NCBI GenBank assembly: GCA_030762935.1
Contig: CM060897.1
Location: forward strand, 109,520,176 to 109,584,175
Reading direction: 5' to 3'
Length of the DNA stretch: 64,000 nucleotides
Source: Hymenopus coronatus
Taxonomy: Eukaryota > Arthropoda > Insecta > Mantodea > Hymenopodidae
Position 1 is the first letter of the stretch; each line of letters begins with the position of its first letter. The position numbers and the translations under genes are program-made. The notes beneath the pieces are model-generated. The model was not told where the DNA came from. It did no database searches and saw nothing but the letters and a program-made list of their open reading frames with translations. Shown here piece by piece: positions 56,078 through 64,000 of the stretch.

Positions 56078-58288
56078 GTGATTGGCAGGCTGAGGGCAGC
56101 CCGAGGTGTGTTAGACGTGTCCCTGTTCTCAGAGCGAATGTGGCTTCTGATTGGACCGCTTCGTTGCTTCTCGTTTGATGACGTTGTGTGGTTCCGATGT
56201 ATACCGAGCAGCAGGAACAAACTGGAGAACAACTCTTGCGCTTCAGGGAGGACCGCAGTGGGCATTGGCCCTCTTCTAGCGTGCCTCCTGGAGGAAGCTC
56301 GGCGAGCTTCTCCACCAGCGGCATCCCTTAAATTGCTGCCGACACCAGCTCGACCGGCCGGAACCTGCACTGGAAGAGAGCGACGACTTTCTCTTCCCTC
56401 GCCTCCTGAGCTGCACTGCATACAGACGTACTTGGAACCGACTAACGTACTGACGTTACCGCGGGCTCACAAGGCCACAGCCAAGGGTCCGGGCTTAGGC
56501 TTGGACCCGGGGTTCGCCCCAATCGGCGCGTCGCAAGACGTCCGGCCCGCTGTGAGGAGCCGAATGGCACCCGCACATGACACCGACAAGCCGAGTACCA
56601 ACGTCAAGGTAATACCTGACAAAATGAGCACTCCCGGCCCAAGCTCCTCCTCAAAATCAAACCCCGGCCCACGGGCTTTAGCCCTTAAGGGCAAAACCAA
56701 GACTTCCGGTAAAAAGAAGTCATCCCGCCTAATCAACCAAGGGACCGCAGTCCCTCTCACCCCGGAAGTGGCGCAACCCACTTCCACACCAGTTGCTCCC
56801 TCCGACCCCTCCAAGGCGCAGTCTACCCTGGTGCCTGAGGGCACAAGTGATCAAGACGGCTTTACCACGGTGGTCCACAGGCGCCGAAAGACCTCCGGTT
56901 CAAAGCCGGAGGGGCGCGCCTCCCCCACCCCTGCAGCACCAACAATTCCTGAGAGCCATCGCTCACAACGGGCGGGAAGAATACCGCCTATTGTGGCCGA
57001 CCCTTTTCCCAACCATGTGAAAGTCATGAGGGAATTACGGGCAGCGCTCTCAGAAGAGTACCAGGCCACCCGATACCCCAATAGGGTCGTAATCAGAACC
57101 AGGAACCCGGACGATCACGAGAAGGCGAGGGAGGTTCTGAGGAAGTGTGAAATTCAGTTTCACACATATTCCCTCCAGAAGCCGAACTTAGTCCGACGAG
57201 TGATCAGAGGACCTGACTCTGACACCGACCCCGAGGACATCCGTGTTGGCCTGGCGGAGGAACACGGAATCAATCCGCGGACCGTTATCCAACTCACTAA
57301 AACCTCCCGACCCGAGGGTGCTGAGCCCACTAAGGTCAAGATGCCCTTATTTTTGGTCATCGTCGAAAAAGATGGGGAGGGAATTCCAGATATTGACAAA
57401 GTGACCACTCTGTACAGCACCAGAGTGCGTGTCGAGCCACACCACGGCAGAGAGGGGCCAGCGCAGTGCTATCAATGCCTGCGCTTCCACCACTCTAGCC
57501 ACGCGTGTGAGCGGAAGACCGCTTGCTTGCGCTGTGCAGGTGAGCACCAGGTAAAAGACTGCCCTCACCTCAGAGAGGCAGCCAAGTGTGCAAATTGTGG
57601 GGGGCGCCATATAGGCATCTATGGCGGTTGCCCCAAAAAACTGGAGCTAATCCAGGCAAGGCAGGGCAGAGCCATCAACCCAGCGAATGTGCGTCCAGGC
57701 ACCAGCTTTGCCAACGCATTGTCGAGGCACGAAGAAGTGCTTCGACAGGCTGAGGCAACGCCTGCGTTACCAGCAAACCTGACTGAAAGCTCGGAAACTC
57801 AGGTCACCACCCCTCCTGCGCCCCCCAGGGAGCAGAGACCCAAGCAGAAGAAGAAGAAGCAGGCACGGCCTCCCAAGAAGCCCGTGGCTCAGACCGCCGC
57901 TGCGGCAAAACCAACCCCGGCACCTGCGGCCGCAAAAGCCGAGCCAGCTGCCCCGCTGATCGCGGGCGGCCAGCCCAGCCAAGCGACCACGCAGCTTCCC
58001 CCTCCAGAGCAGCAAGCAGCTCCTATTGGCTCGACCAATGAGAGCGAAGCTGCTGCTCCAGCCACTGCCCAGGCAGTCGCTTCTCCTTGGGAGAACCTCC
58101 CCGTTCCTGCTGATGATATGACCGAGTTTTCCGAGCTCTCGGCCTGGTTTGCCGACCTCATATCGCGATCCCTCCCCATACTAAAGCGCTGCAGGGATCA
58201 ACTGACAAGCCCCCACATCCCCGCCCTCCAGAAGGTCACCATTATGCAAGAGACGGCCCGACTACTGTTCCCTAACTCCAGCTCGTAA
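56078..58288 (+). CDS. LINE ORF1 (gag-like, PRE_C2HC-type region and three zinc knuckles)
   Basis: Open for 736 codons. The first ~160 residues are low-information and overlap sequence that may belong to the 5' end, so the true start may be Met163 (56,564, MAPAHDTDKPSTNV), giving about 574 residues. Residues ~170-300 are Pro/Ser/Lys-rich. About 315-460 is a folded region with VMRELRAALSEE and FHTYSLQKPNLVRRVIRG, resembling the PRE_C2HC region of Jockey-clade gag. Three zinc knuckles follow: CYQCLRFHHSSHAC (464-477), CLRCAGEHQVKDC (483-495) and CANCGGRHIGIYGGC (504-518). The C-terminal third is rich in Ala/Pro/Lys/Gln. As a nucleic-acid-binding protein it would package the element's RNA. The stop TAA overlaps the ORF2 ATG (TAATG at 58,286-58,290). 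No internal stop, so it may be young. Confidence 0.85.
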   Translation: MIGRLRAARGVLDVSLFSERMWLLIGPLRCFSFDDVVWFRCIPSSRNKLENNSCASGRTAVGIGPLLACLLEEARRASPPAASLKLLPTPARPAGTCTGRERRLSLPSPPELHCIQTYLEPTNVLTLPRAHKATAKGPGLGLDPGFAPIGASQDVRPAVRSRMAPAHDTDKPSTNVKVIPDKMSTPGPSSSSKSNPGPRALALKGKTKTSGKKKSSRLINQGTAVPLTPEVAQPTSTPVAPSDPSKAQSTLVPEGTSDQDGFTTVVHRRRKTSGSKPEGRASPTPAAPTIPESHRSQRAGRIPPIVADPFPNHVKVMRELRAALSEEYQATRYPNRVVIRTRNPDDHEKAREVLRKCEIQFHTYSLQKPNLVRRVIRGPDSDTDPEDIRVGLAEEHGINPRTVIQLTKTSRPEGAEPTKVKMPLFLVIVEKDGEGIPDIDKVTTLYSTRVRVEPHHGREGPAQCYQCLRFHHSSHACERKTACLRCAGEHQVKDCPHLREAAKCANCGGRHIGIYGGCPKKLELIQARQGRAINPANVRPGTSFANALSRHEEVLRQAEATPALPANLTESSETQVTTPPAPPREQRPKQKKKKQARPPKKPVAQTAAAAKPTPAPAAAKAEPAAPLIAGGQPSQATTQLPPPEQQAAPIGSTNESEAAAPATAQAVASPWENLPVPADDMTEFSELSAWFADLISRSLPILKRCRDQLTSPHIPALQKVTIMQETARLLFPNSSS

Positions 58289-60930
58289 TGGCGGCGCTTA
58301 GAACCCGTAGATCTTTGCGAGTTGCGTTCTGGAACGCAAACGGAGTCCGGGAACAGCGGCCGGGCATCTTGGAGTTTGTAGATGATCACGGGATTGATAT
58401 CCTAATGGTCTGCGAGACACATCTGCACGCTGGTATTCCATTCTATCTGCCAAGTTACGTCGCCCATCGGACGGATCGACCCGGCCGACAGGGCGGTGGT
58501 ACGGCTATATATATTAAAAATCACCTTACCCACACTCCTATTACCATTCCTCCGCTACAGCACTTAGAGGCGACCGCCATAAGGATCTCCTTGGGGGGGT
58601 CGGAAATAGTGCTAGTAGCGGTTTATGACCCGCCGGACGGCCTCTTCTATGAAGCGGACCTGAAGGCACTCCTCAACCTCGACCACAGAGTTTGCATCGC
58701 AGGCGACTTCAACGCGAAGCATCCACACTGGAACAGCCGCACCCAGAACAGAAAGGGCCGCGGACTCTACCGCCTCATCAGCGGAGACCCGGCCCTCTTC
58801 GCGCACGGTCCGAGAGGTCCAACGTACTTCCCGCCACGCGGCAGGGCGGACGTCATTGATTTCATGGTCACCAAAAACATTCCATTCCATCTGGATCTCT
58901 CGGTTGTGAACGCGCTGGACTCCGACCACAACCCAGTTGTGGTCGACTCCGACGTTTCACTTACAGCTCTGGTCACACCAGACTGGACAGTAGAAGTCGA
59001 CTGGGATGCTGCTGTGCAATCCCTCCAGAACTCTATGGACGCTAATCCTCGAATAGACTCGATAGAGGCTCTCGAGGCGGCGGCCGCGCAGTTCTCAACC
59101 ACAGTCCTAAATGCGGTCCGTGCTCACACACACCGCATTCCTTTCGAAATACCTCAACCTTCCGTTCTTCCTACACATTTACGACAGCTTATTAAAGCAA
59201 AAAATGCTGTCAGAAAGCTATGGCAGAGATTTCGCCATCCCGGGATAGGAGACATACACCAGAGGTTCAAATCCCTGGCCCGTCGTCTCCTAAGAGCACA
59301 CCGTAGAGAGGCCTGGGAGCATACGTTAAGGCATGTTAACCTCCATGAGAGGAAACCTTGGCGAATAGTCCGTGGCCTGCGGAAAGACAGACTGGAATAC
59401 CGGCATCCTATCCATGGCACCCGGGGCCATCTTGCCTTCGAGCCCCGGGATAAAGCAGATGCATTTGCAGACTACCTGGAAAACCAATTCCAGCCCAGAG
59501 AAGAGCCCCAGGACAAAGACCAAACTGAACTCGTCGAGCGGGCGGTAGAGGGCTTCCTAGAGGCCCCGCCCGCAAACGACGAGGAGTTTCACGTCCCTGT
59601 AGCTACCCCACAGGAAGTAGCCACCCAAATCCGTTCTTTAAAAATCAAAAAATCCCCTGGACAGGACCGTGTAACAGCGGAAATGCTCCAGCACCTTCCC
59701 CGAAAAGCCGTACTTCATTTGACCCGGATTTATAATGCATGCTTACATATGCGCCACTTTCCCGCTACGTGGAAGGAGGCCCGTGTGGTATGCGTTCTAA
59801 AGCCGGGGAAGAACCCGGTTTTCCCGGCCAGCTACCGCTCCATCAGCCTCCTGCCAGTCATCTCGAAAGTATTCGAGAGACTGCTCCTTGCCCGCCTCGG
59901 CCCTCACCTCGAGGAAAGAGGCCTCCTACCTGAGCATCAGTTTGGTTTTCGCCCTGGACACTCCACGACCGTGCAACTACTGCGTGTGGCCGAGAAGGCC
60001 TCCCTGGCTTTCCAGGAGAGGTCTAAAACGGTTGCGGTATTGCTGGACGTGGAAAAGGCCTTCGCCACTACGTGGCATGATGGGCTCATCTACAAACTCA
60101 TAGAGCATGAAATTCCCTCTCCATACATTTCCTTGGTAGCTTCCTTTCTTCAGAATCGAAGCTTCCGAGTAAAGGTGGAGGGGGCACTTTCTACAGAGCG
60201 GCCCATTGGCGCGGGAGTGCCGGAAGGTAGCGTGCTGTCTCCGGCGCTCTTTGCAGCTTACATGGCCGACATCCCCACCCACCCCAGCACACACACATGT
60301 CAGTACGCGGACGATCTCATGATCTTCGCTGTGAACAGGAACACCAGGTACAGCTTTCGGCAAATTCAAGCCCACCTCCATGCCATTGGCAGGTGGAGTG
60401 AGAGATGGCGAATGGCCATTAGCCCGGAGAAAAGCTCTGCGATTCTCCTGGCGAAAACCATTAGAAATCGGCTCCAGCAAAACTTTGTTTTACGGCACCG
60501 TAGAATCCCTTGGGTGAACACGGTGAAGTATCTCGGAGTGACGCTGGACCGACGGCTGACTTTCACTCCGCATGTCAGGGGCAAGGTGAACCTAGGGCAC
60601 GCTGTTCTCAGGCAGCTTTACCCCATGCTCAATTCACAGAGCATGCCCCTTACCCTAAAGCTTCGGCTGTACCGGGCGATCATCCCCCCTCTGGTTCTGT
60701 ATGGCTGCGAAGTCTGGGGGACCGTAGCTAACTACGTGCTCCTCAGAGTCCAGACGCTGCAGAACCGGGCACTACGGATGATCTACCGTACCGGCTGGAG
60801 ATTTCCCGCCAATATCCTTCATGAGCATTCCGGTATCCCGTTCATAGTCGACCTCATCAGAACGAGGACCCGTTCATTGTACTACAAAATTCCACCCCAA
60901 TCAACTGGTGAATTCTCTGGGAAATTATGA
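58288..60930 (+). CDS. LINE ORF2: AP-type endonuclease and reverse transcriptase
   Basis: 880 codons starting MAALRTRRSLRVAFWNANGV. Endonuclease (about 1-230): Asn16, Glu43 (MVCETHL), GDFNAKHPHWNS with Asp140 and Asn142, and SDHNPV with Asp213-His214 are all present. Reverse transcriptase (about 430-720): KKSPGQDRVTAEML, ASYRSISLLPVISKVFERLL, EHQFGFRPGHST, LLDVEKAF (Asp587), GVPEGSVLSPALFAAYM, and YADD at 673-676. After the RT come thumb-like VKYLGVTLDRRLTF and a Jockey-style C-terminus. In motif A the residue after AF is Ala, where relatives usually have Asp. The frame ends at 60,930, while another frame continues in Jockey style (NSLGNYDPREVRRLPSFRLP) to about 61,005, so a single-base frameshift near 60,890 has clipped the last ~35 residues. 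The protein nicks target DNA and copies the RNA by target-primed reverse transcription. Jockey clade is the best fit. Confidence 0.92.
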   Translation: MAALRTRRSLRVAFWNANGVREQRPGILEFVDDHGIDILMVCETHLHAGIPFYLPSYVAHRTDRPGRQGGGTAIYIKNHLTHTPITIPPLQHLEATAIRISLGGSEIVLVAVYDPPDGLFYEADLKALLNLDHRVCIAGDFNAKHPHWNSRTQNRKGRGLYRLISGDPALFAHGPRGPTYFPPRGRADVIDFMVTKNIPFHLDLSVVNALDSDHNPVVVDSDVSLTALVTPDWTVEVDWDAAVQSLQNSMDANPRIDSIEALEAAAAQFSTTVLNAVRAHTHRIPFEIPQPSVLPTHLRQLIKAKNAVRKLWQRFRHPGIGDIHQRFKSLARRLLRAHRREAWEHTLRHVNLHERKPWRIVRGLRKDRLEYRHPIHGTRGHLAFEPRDKADAFADYLENQFQPREEPQDKDQTELVERAVEGFLEAPPANDEEFHVPVATPQEVATQIRSLKIKKSPGQDRVTAEMLQHLPRKAVLHLTRIYNACLHMRHFPATWKEARVVCVLKPGKNPVFPASYRSISLLPVISKVFERLLLARLGPHLEERGLLPEHQFGFRPGHSTTVQLLRVAEKASLAFQERSKTVAVLLDVEKAFATTWHDGLIYKLIEHEIPSPYISLVASFLQNRSFRVKVEGALSTERPIGAGVPEGSVLSPALFAAYMADIPTHPSTHTCQYADDLMIFAVNRNTRYSFRQIQAHLHAIGRWSERWRMAISPEKSSAILLAKTIRNRLQQNFVLRHRRIPWVNTVKYLGVTLDRRLTFTPHVRGKVNLGHAVLRQLYPMLNSQSMPLTLKLRLYRAIIPPLVLYGCEVWGTVANYVLLRVQTLQNRALRMIYRTGWRFPANILHEHSGIPFIVDLIRTRTRSLYYKIPPQSTGEFSGKL

Positions 60931-61458
60931 TCCCAGAGAAGTACGTCGCCTACCCTCTTTCCGCCTGCCGAGAGACGCCATTGGCCCTCTCGGTTAGCCA
61001 CGCCCCCTCCCCTGAGATACATTAAATTGGACCTGAAAAGGGCAAAGTGACCTTAACCCATAACCAAAATGGGGTAAAAATAATAAAGCGTGTCGTCCTC
61101 ATAACGGGTGAACGCAAAATCCAAATTAGAACAGTTATTTCTGCTCCAGGCGGGAGAAAACTGCGCGGCCTCCTGATTGGCCCGCGTAAGCGCCCGTGGG
61201 CGTGTCCTCTCCCTACAAAGTTCCCCGTACCAAAAATTATCCTTCAGTAAGCACATACATCCGCTCCTCAACAACACAAAACCAGTAGACATACCCACTG
61301 CTCATTTCGCAGGTAAAGCCGCGACGCGGCTAGGAACTGCGGCACCGACACACGACCGGGGCATGCCCCGATCGACCAGTTTTGCGTCTGGCGTCTGAGG
61401 GAATGCGGAAACATTTCTTAGTTACAATGACTCCGGCCGTGAAAGCCTACGTTCTCTC
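60931..61458 (+). other. 3' region of the LINE-bearing insertion
   Basis: Holds the shifted end of ORF2 (to about 61,005) and then non-coding sequence. An AATAAAG poly(A)-type signal is at 61,081. A CCTGATTGGCC (inverted CCAAT) motif is near 61,171. A perfect hairpin AGCCGCG/CGCGGCT is near 61,318-61,332, and GGGGCATGCCCC near 61,359. The last part carries the 19-bp inverted repeat and the 34-bp extension. No A-tail precedes the right target duplication, which is unusual for a Jockey LINE. Confidence 0.6.
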
Positions 61459-61474
61459 AGTGTGTCTTATGTTT

Positions 61475-61742
61475 GGAATGGTGCTGTCCGGAGTTGATGG
61501 ATCAGTTTCCATCTTTCAGTGTATAAACACTGCCTTAGTTTGGGCAGTATACAATCAGCAGGGTTGTCCAAAATGTGTAACCACTTAAATATGCTCATTA
61601 ACAACCATACAAGGGAATTGTGGAATGGGTGGGCTCAGCCTCAGTAGATTCAGATGTAAAATGTCCGAGGATGAAGGATTCGGGCTTCAAAGTGTCTCAT
61701 ACCATTATTTTCATGATCTTCCCAGATTTCCCGGTTCTGTGG
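61475..61742. other. No recognised feature
   Basis: Flank of the LINE-bearing insertion; nothing recognised. Confidence 0.35.
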
Positions 61743-61745
61743 ATT

Positions 61746-62062
61746 TATAGGTGGTGCTGTGGCAGAGCGTTCAGACCGCTCACCTCACACCTAAGGGGCA
61801 AGGGTTCAGTCCCAGGGGATTGATTTATGGTGGACTTAACGTCGTCTGGAAGGGTTTTCTCCGGGTCCTCCGGTTTCCCCTCCATTCATTCTACCCGTTG
61901 CGCCATCACCTTTCACACACCCATATCACATCACCTATTTCTTTACGTTTATACCAGGCATTGGACTGATCCTCCATCCCTGAATACTCCTGAGTTAAAG
62001 ACTGTCTGCTTTTCAACAGGCATCAGGCCTGCAAAGTCTTGGGAGTGTAAGTCTTCCATTTG
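61746..62062 (+). mobile_element. SINE E, best copy
   Basis: tRNA-like head GGTGGTGCTGTGGCAGAG with box A-like sequence and box B AGGGTTCAGTCCC at about 61,802. The central domain is TTTTCTCCGGGTCCTCCGG then TTTCCCCTCCATTCATTC. The tail runs to AAAGTCTTGGGAGTGTAAG, where GAGTGTAAGT is repeated. The central domain is shared with 33,545-33,795 and 45,090-45,228. Confidence 0.7.
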
Positions 62063-62064
62063 AG

Positions 62065-62478
62065 GAGTGTAAGTGGATAAAGAGTAAGAAAAGATAGATT
62101 TGTACTTATATACTCTTCTTCCGATCCTCCATCGCGGTATTCTGAGGAAATGTTAATTTATATTGTTTATGATTATTTTCCTCCAAACCATGTATTTTAT
62201 AAAGCTTCTTTATTTTGTCATGTGGGGCTTGATCTAAATCGGTGAATCCTTTCATTAATTTTAGGAATCTCATTAGATACTGTATTTTTTCTTATTTAGG
62301 AAGTGCAGCCACAAAGAAAAGTAGGTGCAGTGAAGTGTGTAGTGTTATCCATGACTCTGGTTGACACACAAGCTGCAAACTCAGAGCAGAGGAGGAAGAG
62401 GACTGAGAGTTGTATCAGGCCGTTTAATTGGATAATGTCATATTTGAATCATTGCTCCTTTTTTATTGATTAAATAGT
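62065..62478. other. No recognised feature
   Basis: AT-rich; nothing recognised. Confidence 0.35.
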
Positions 62479-62483
62479 TTTTT

Positions 62484-62995
62484 ACTTTCTCTAGCCTCAC
62501 ATGTACAATGTATATACGGGATAGAGAAGGTATTCCATCCCATCCAAAATACCGAGATTTTACCGGAAATGCACGTTTTAGAACCCCTTGAATAAAAAAA
62601 ATAAACATTTTCAGAAAAAGGCCCATGTGTGGGTGTGTGTGTCTGTCTGTATGTCTGTGGACAGCATAGCTCAAAAACGAAAAGACGGTTAAATACCAAA
62701 CTTGGTATTTAGATTTGGTATGTTCCAAGGATGGGACACGAATATTTTCAAGAATATCCCCCACCCCTAACCAACCTTTACATGAACATTTTTTCGAAAA
62801 TGTTGTTTTTCTTAAAAAATGGCTCTAACAAATTTGATTAAAATACCACACATTAAAGCCACTTCCATCACAAATGAAATGTATATCTTGAGTTTTCTGG
62901 GAATAGCGTCTGAAGACCTCTTTATTCTGGGTGCATTTTTCTTGATTTTGTATGACTGGTAAACCGTAGAAGATAGACAAAACCTTAAGCTCACA
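62484..62995 (-). mobile_element. Family H copy, reverse, 5' part missing
   Basis: Starts ACTTTCTCTAGCCTCACATG with TGTACAATGTATATACGGG, runs through a GTGTGGGTGTGTGTGTC microsatellite, and stops after GGTAAACCGTAGAAGATAGACA. Confidence 0.85.
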
Positions 62996-63234
62996 AAGCT
63001 ACTTCTTTTCCCCCTTTCCTAGTCTGGTGTTGAAGCAGTGATAAAACCAAAACCTCATTTGGCAGCATACTCAACAAATAATTGCGTCATGTGCACAGTC
63101 TTTTTTACATGTTCACAGTGCTATATGTTTCAAGACAATTGCAACGTATTGGAGGATATTTAAAGTTGAAAACAGCAGCTTATACTGTGTCTTCGTTTTA
63201 CGTCAAGGCTGCAAATCCTGCGAATGTGGCTTTC

Positions 63235-63475
63235 GGCCGAAACGGCAGTGACCTCAATATTATATCACTACGCAGAGCGGTGCAGGACGTTTCAAGAATA
63301 TGTTTATCAATTGACCTATTTTAATCATTGCATTGCCTTAGTGTTATGAAATGTTTCGACAGTACGTATGTTGTGTGTAATTTCCTTATGAATGTTATTC
63401 TCTTATTACTCTTCGGAAATTTCTGCCGAAAATTCACGCTTGAACAGCGTATTTTTATGAACGATACATCGTGAA
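63235..63475 (+). repeat. Dispersed repeat F, copy 2
   Basis: Second copy of the repeat at 13,198-13,430. Shared blocks are GGCAGTGACCTC, TTTCCTTATGAATGTTATTC and TTCACGCTTGAACAGCGTA. About 50 kb separates the copies. Confidence 0.6.
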
Positions 63476-63479
63476 TACT

Positions 63480-64000
63480 GGATTACTGAGACGGTGTGCA
63501 GACAATTTCAGTAGTAATAATCCGACCCCGGTAAAGAGACTGCCAGATGTTTGGTCAGTAAATTTAGAACGATAGGTTCACTAAAAGCTAAATTGAAGAA
63601 GCGAAAAACATGTTCTATAGGATGAAAAGCAAGACGAAATGGTACTGTATTCAAACCCTCATTTAAGAAGACCCTCGGTCATGTTGCACAACATGTAGGT
63701 GTTTCAAAACGTTTAAAATGAAACCATATAGTGTGAGTATAGTGCATAAATTACTAACATTACGCAAGAAGAACCTATACATGCGAATAATAATTTCATC
63801 CGATAATGAATACATTCACGCAGATGTACACTACCGCGACTGCTATATAAGAGCATAAGAGCACGTGAACACGAACTTTTTACATCTTTTGGTTTTATTG
63901 AATATGTTTTTCTTTGAATGTCTTAAAACGTAATGAGTGGCAATTTAAAATATACTGCGTTTAAAACTGCCGCATTACTGCTCCATACTGTATGAAAAGT
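63480..64000. other. No recognised feature
   Basis: Nothing recognised before the window ends. Confidence 0.35.

Larger units (their letters stand above)
55914..61472 (+). mobile_element. GC-rich 5.5-kb LINE-bearing insertion with 14-bp target duplication
   Basis: AGTGTGTCTTATGT is present at 55,914-55,927 and 61,459-61,472. Between them (55,928-61,458) the sequence is markedly more GC-rich than the rest of the window and holds two long overlapping ORFs. Just inside the left duplication TAACTAAGAAATGTTTCCG (55,927-55,945) is the exact inverse of CGGAAACATTTCTTAGTTA at 61,406-61,424. The last 34 bp (61,425-61,458, CAATGACTCCGGCCGTGAAA...) form an extension beyond that inverted repeat. The ORFs are Jockey-like. 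The ends (inverted terminal segment, ~34-bp extension, antisense hammerhead-like fold) are what is described for Penelope-like elements. No GIY-YIG or Penelope RT frame is present. Confidence 0.8.

Noticed and set aside
55972..56421. 149-codon minus-strand frame at the LINE's 5' end
   Set aside because: It covers the hammerhead-like motif and low-complexity GC-rich sequence and shows no domain; the frame is likely chance in GC-rich DNA.
56078..56563. The first 162 codons of LINE ORF1 as a real protein domain
   Set aside because: Composition is low in information and overlaps the terminal region; Met163 at 56,564 is the more plausible start. It is kept in the feature only because the frame is open.
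61382..61588. 68-codon frame spanning the right border of the LINE-bearing insertion
   Set aside because: It crosses the target duplication into flanking DNA, so it cannot be an ancestral gene.

Overview
This window looks like intergenic or intronic DNA from an animal, most likely an insect. It is AT-rich, carries no convincing host gene, and is built almost entirely from transposable elements, many of them inserted into one another. Supporting signs are mariner, hAT and Tc1/IS630-type transposase relics, a Jockey-type LINE, several tRNA-headed SINE families and many microsatellites. I could not name the species.

The dominant component is one dispersed non-autonomous family, called family H here: about 30 full or partial copies of roughly 0.85-0.9 kb on both strands. 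In the orientation used here a copy starts TCTGATGTG, has ACTTTCTCTAC about 25 bp in, a CA/GT microsatellite near the middle of the 3' half, and ends in a ~40-nt palindrome finishing GAGAAAGT. The layout (inverted subterminal repeats, 3' hairpin, internal microsatellite) resembles Helentron-derived non-autonomous elements. However, copies sit in A-runs and several have A5/T5 on both sides, so the class is not settled.

Layout. 0-10 kb: family H copies, SINEs and an LTR-like promoter block. 10.28-12.63 kb: an hAT element with terminal inverted repeats and an 8-bp target duplication. 13-20 kb: unrecognised AT-rich DNA, a second LTR-like block, SINEs and two short dispersed repeats. 21.2-22.5 kb: a mariner. 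22.9-23.5 and 29.8-30.4 kb: non-autonomous mariner derivatives. 28.1-28.8 kb: an internally deleted mariner. 25-35 kb: family H, one copy split by a likely solo LTR (31.08-31.62 kb). 35-39 kb: nested and tandem family H copies. 39.7-40.8 kb: a mariner relic. 43.9-44.8 kb: a 5'-truncated LINE with a 13-bp target duplication. 44.9-45.3 kb: an inverted-repeat element. 46.6-47.8 kb: a Tc1/IS630-type transposase pseudogene. 51.05-54.59 kb: a mariner derivative containing family H copies nested three deep plus a SINE.

The standout is 55,928-61,458: a GC-rich 5.5-kb insertion bounded by a 14-bp target duplication. It carries a nearly intact two-ORF LINE: ORF1 with PRE_C2HC-like and three zinc-knuckle motifs, ORF2 with AP-type endonuclease and reverse transcriptase. 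The ORFs are linked by a TAATG stop/start overlap. Its outer ends share an exact 19-bp inverted repeat, the right end has a 34-bp extension, and the left end encodes a hammerhead-ribozyme-like fold on the antisense strand. Those terminal features recall Penelope-like elements rather than Jockey LINEs. It is either a LINE inside a Penelope-like relic or a composite element, and it is the best candidate here for something undescribed.
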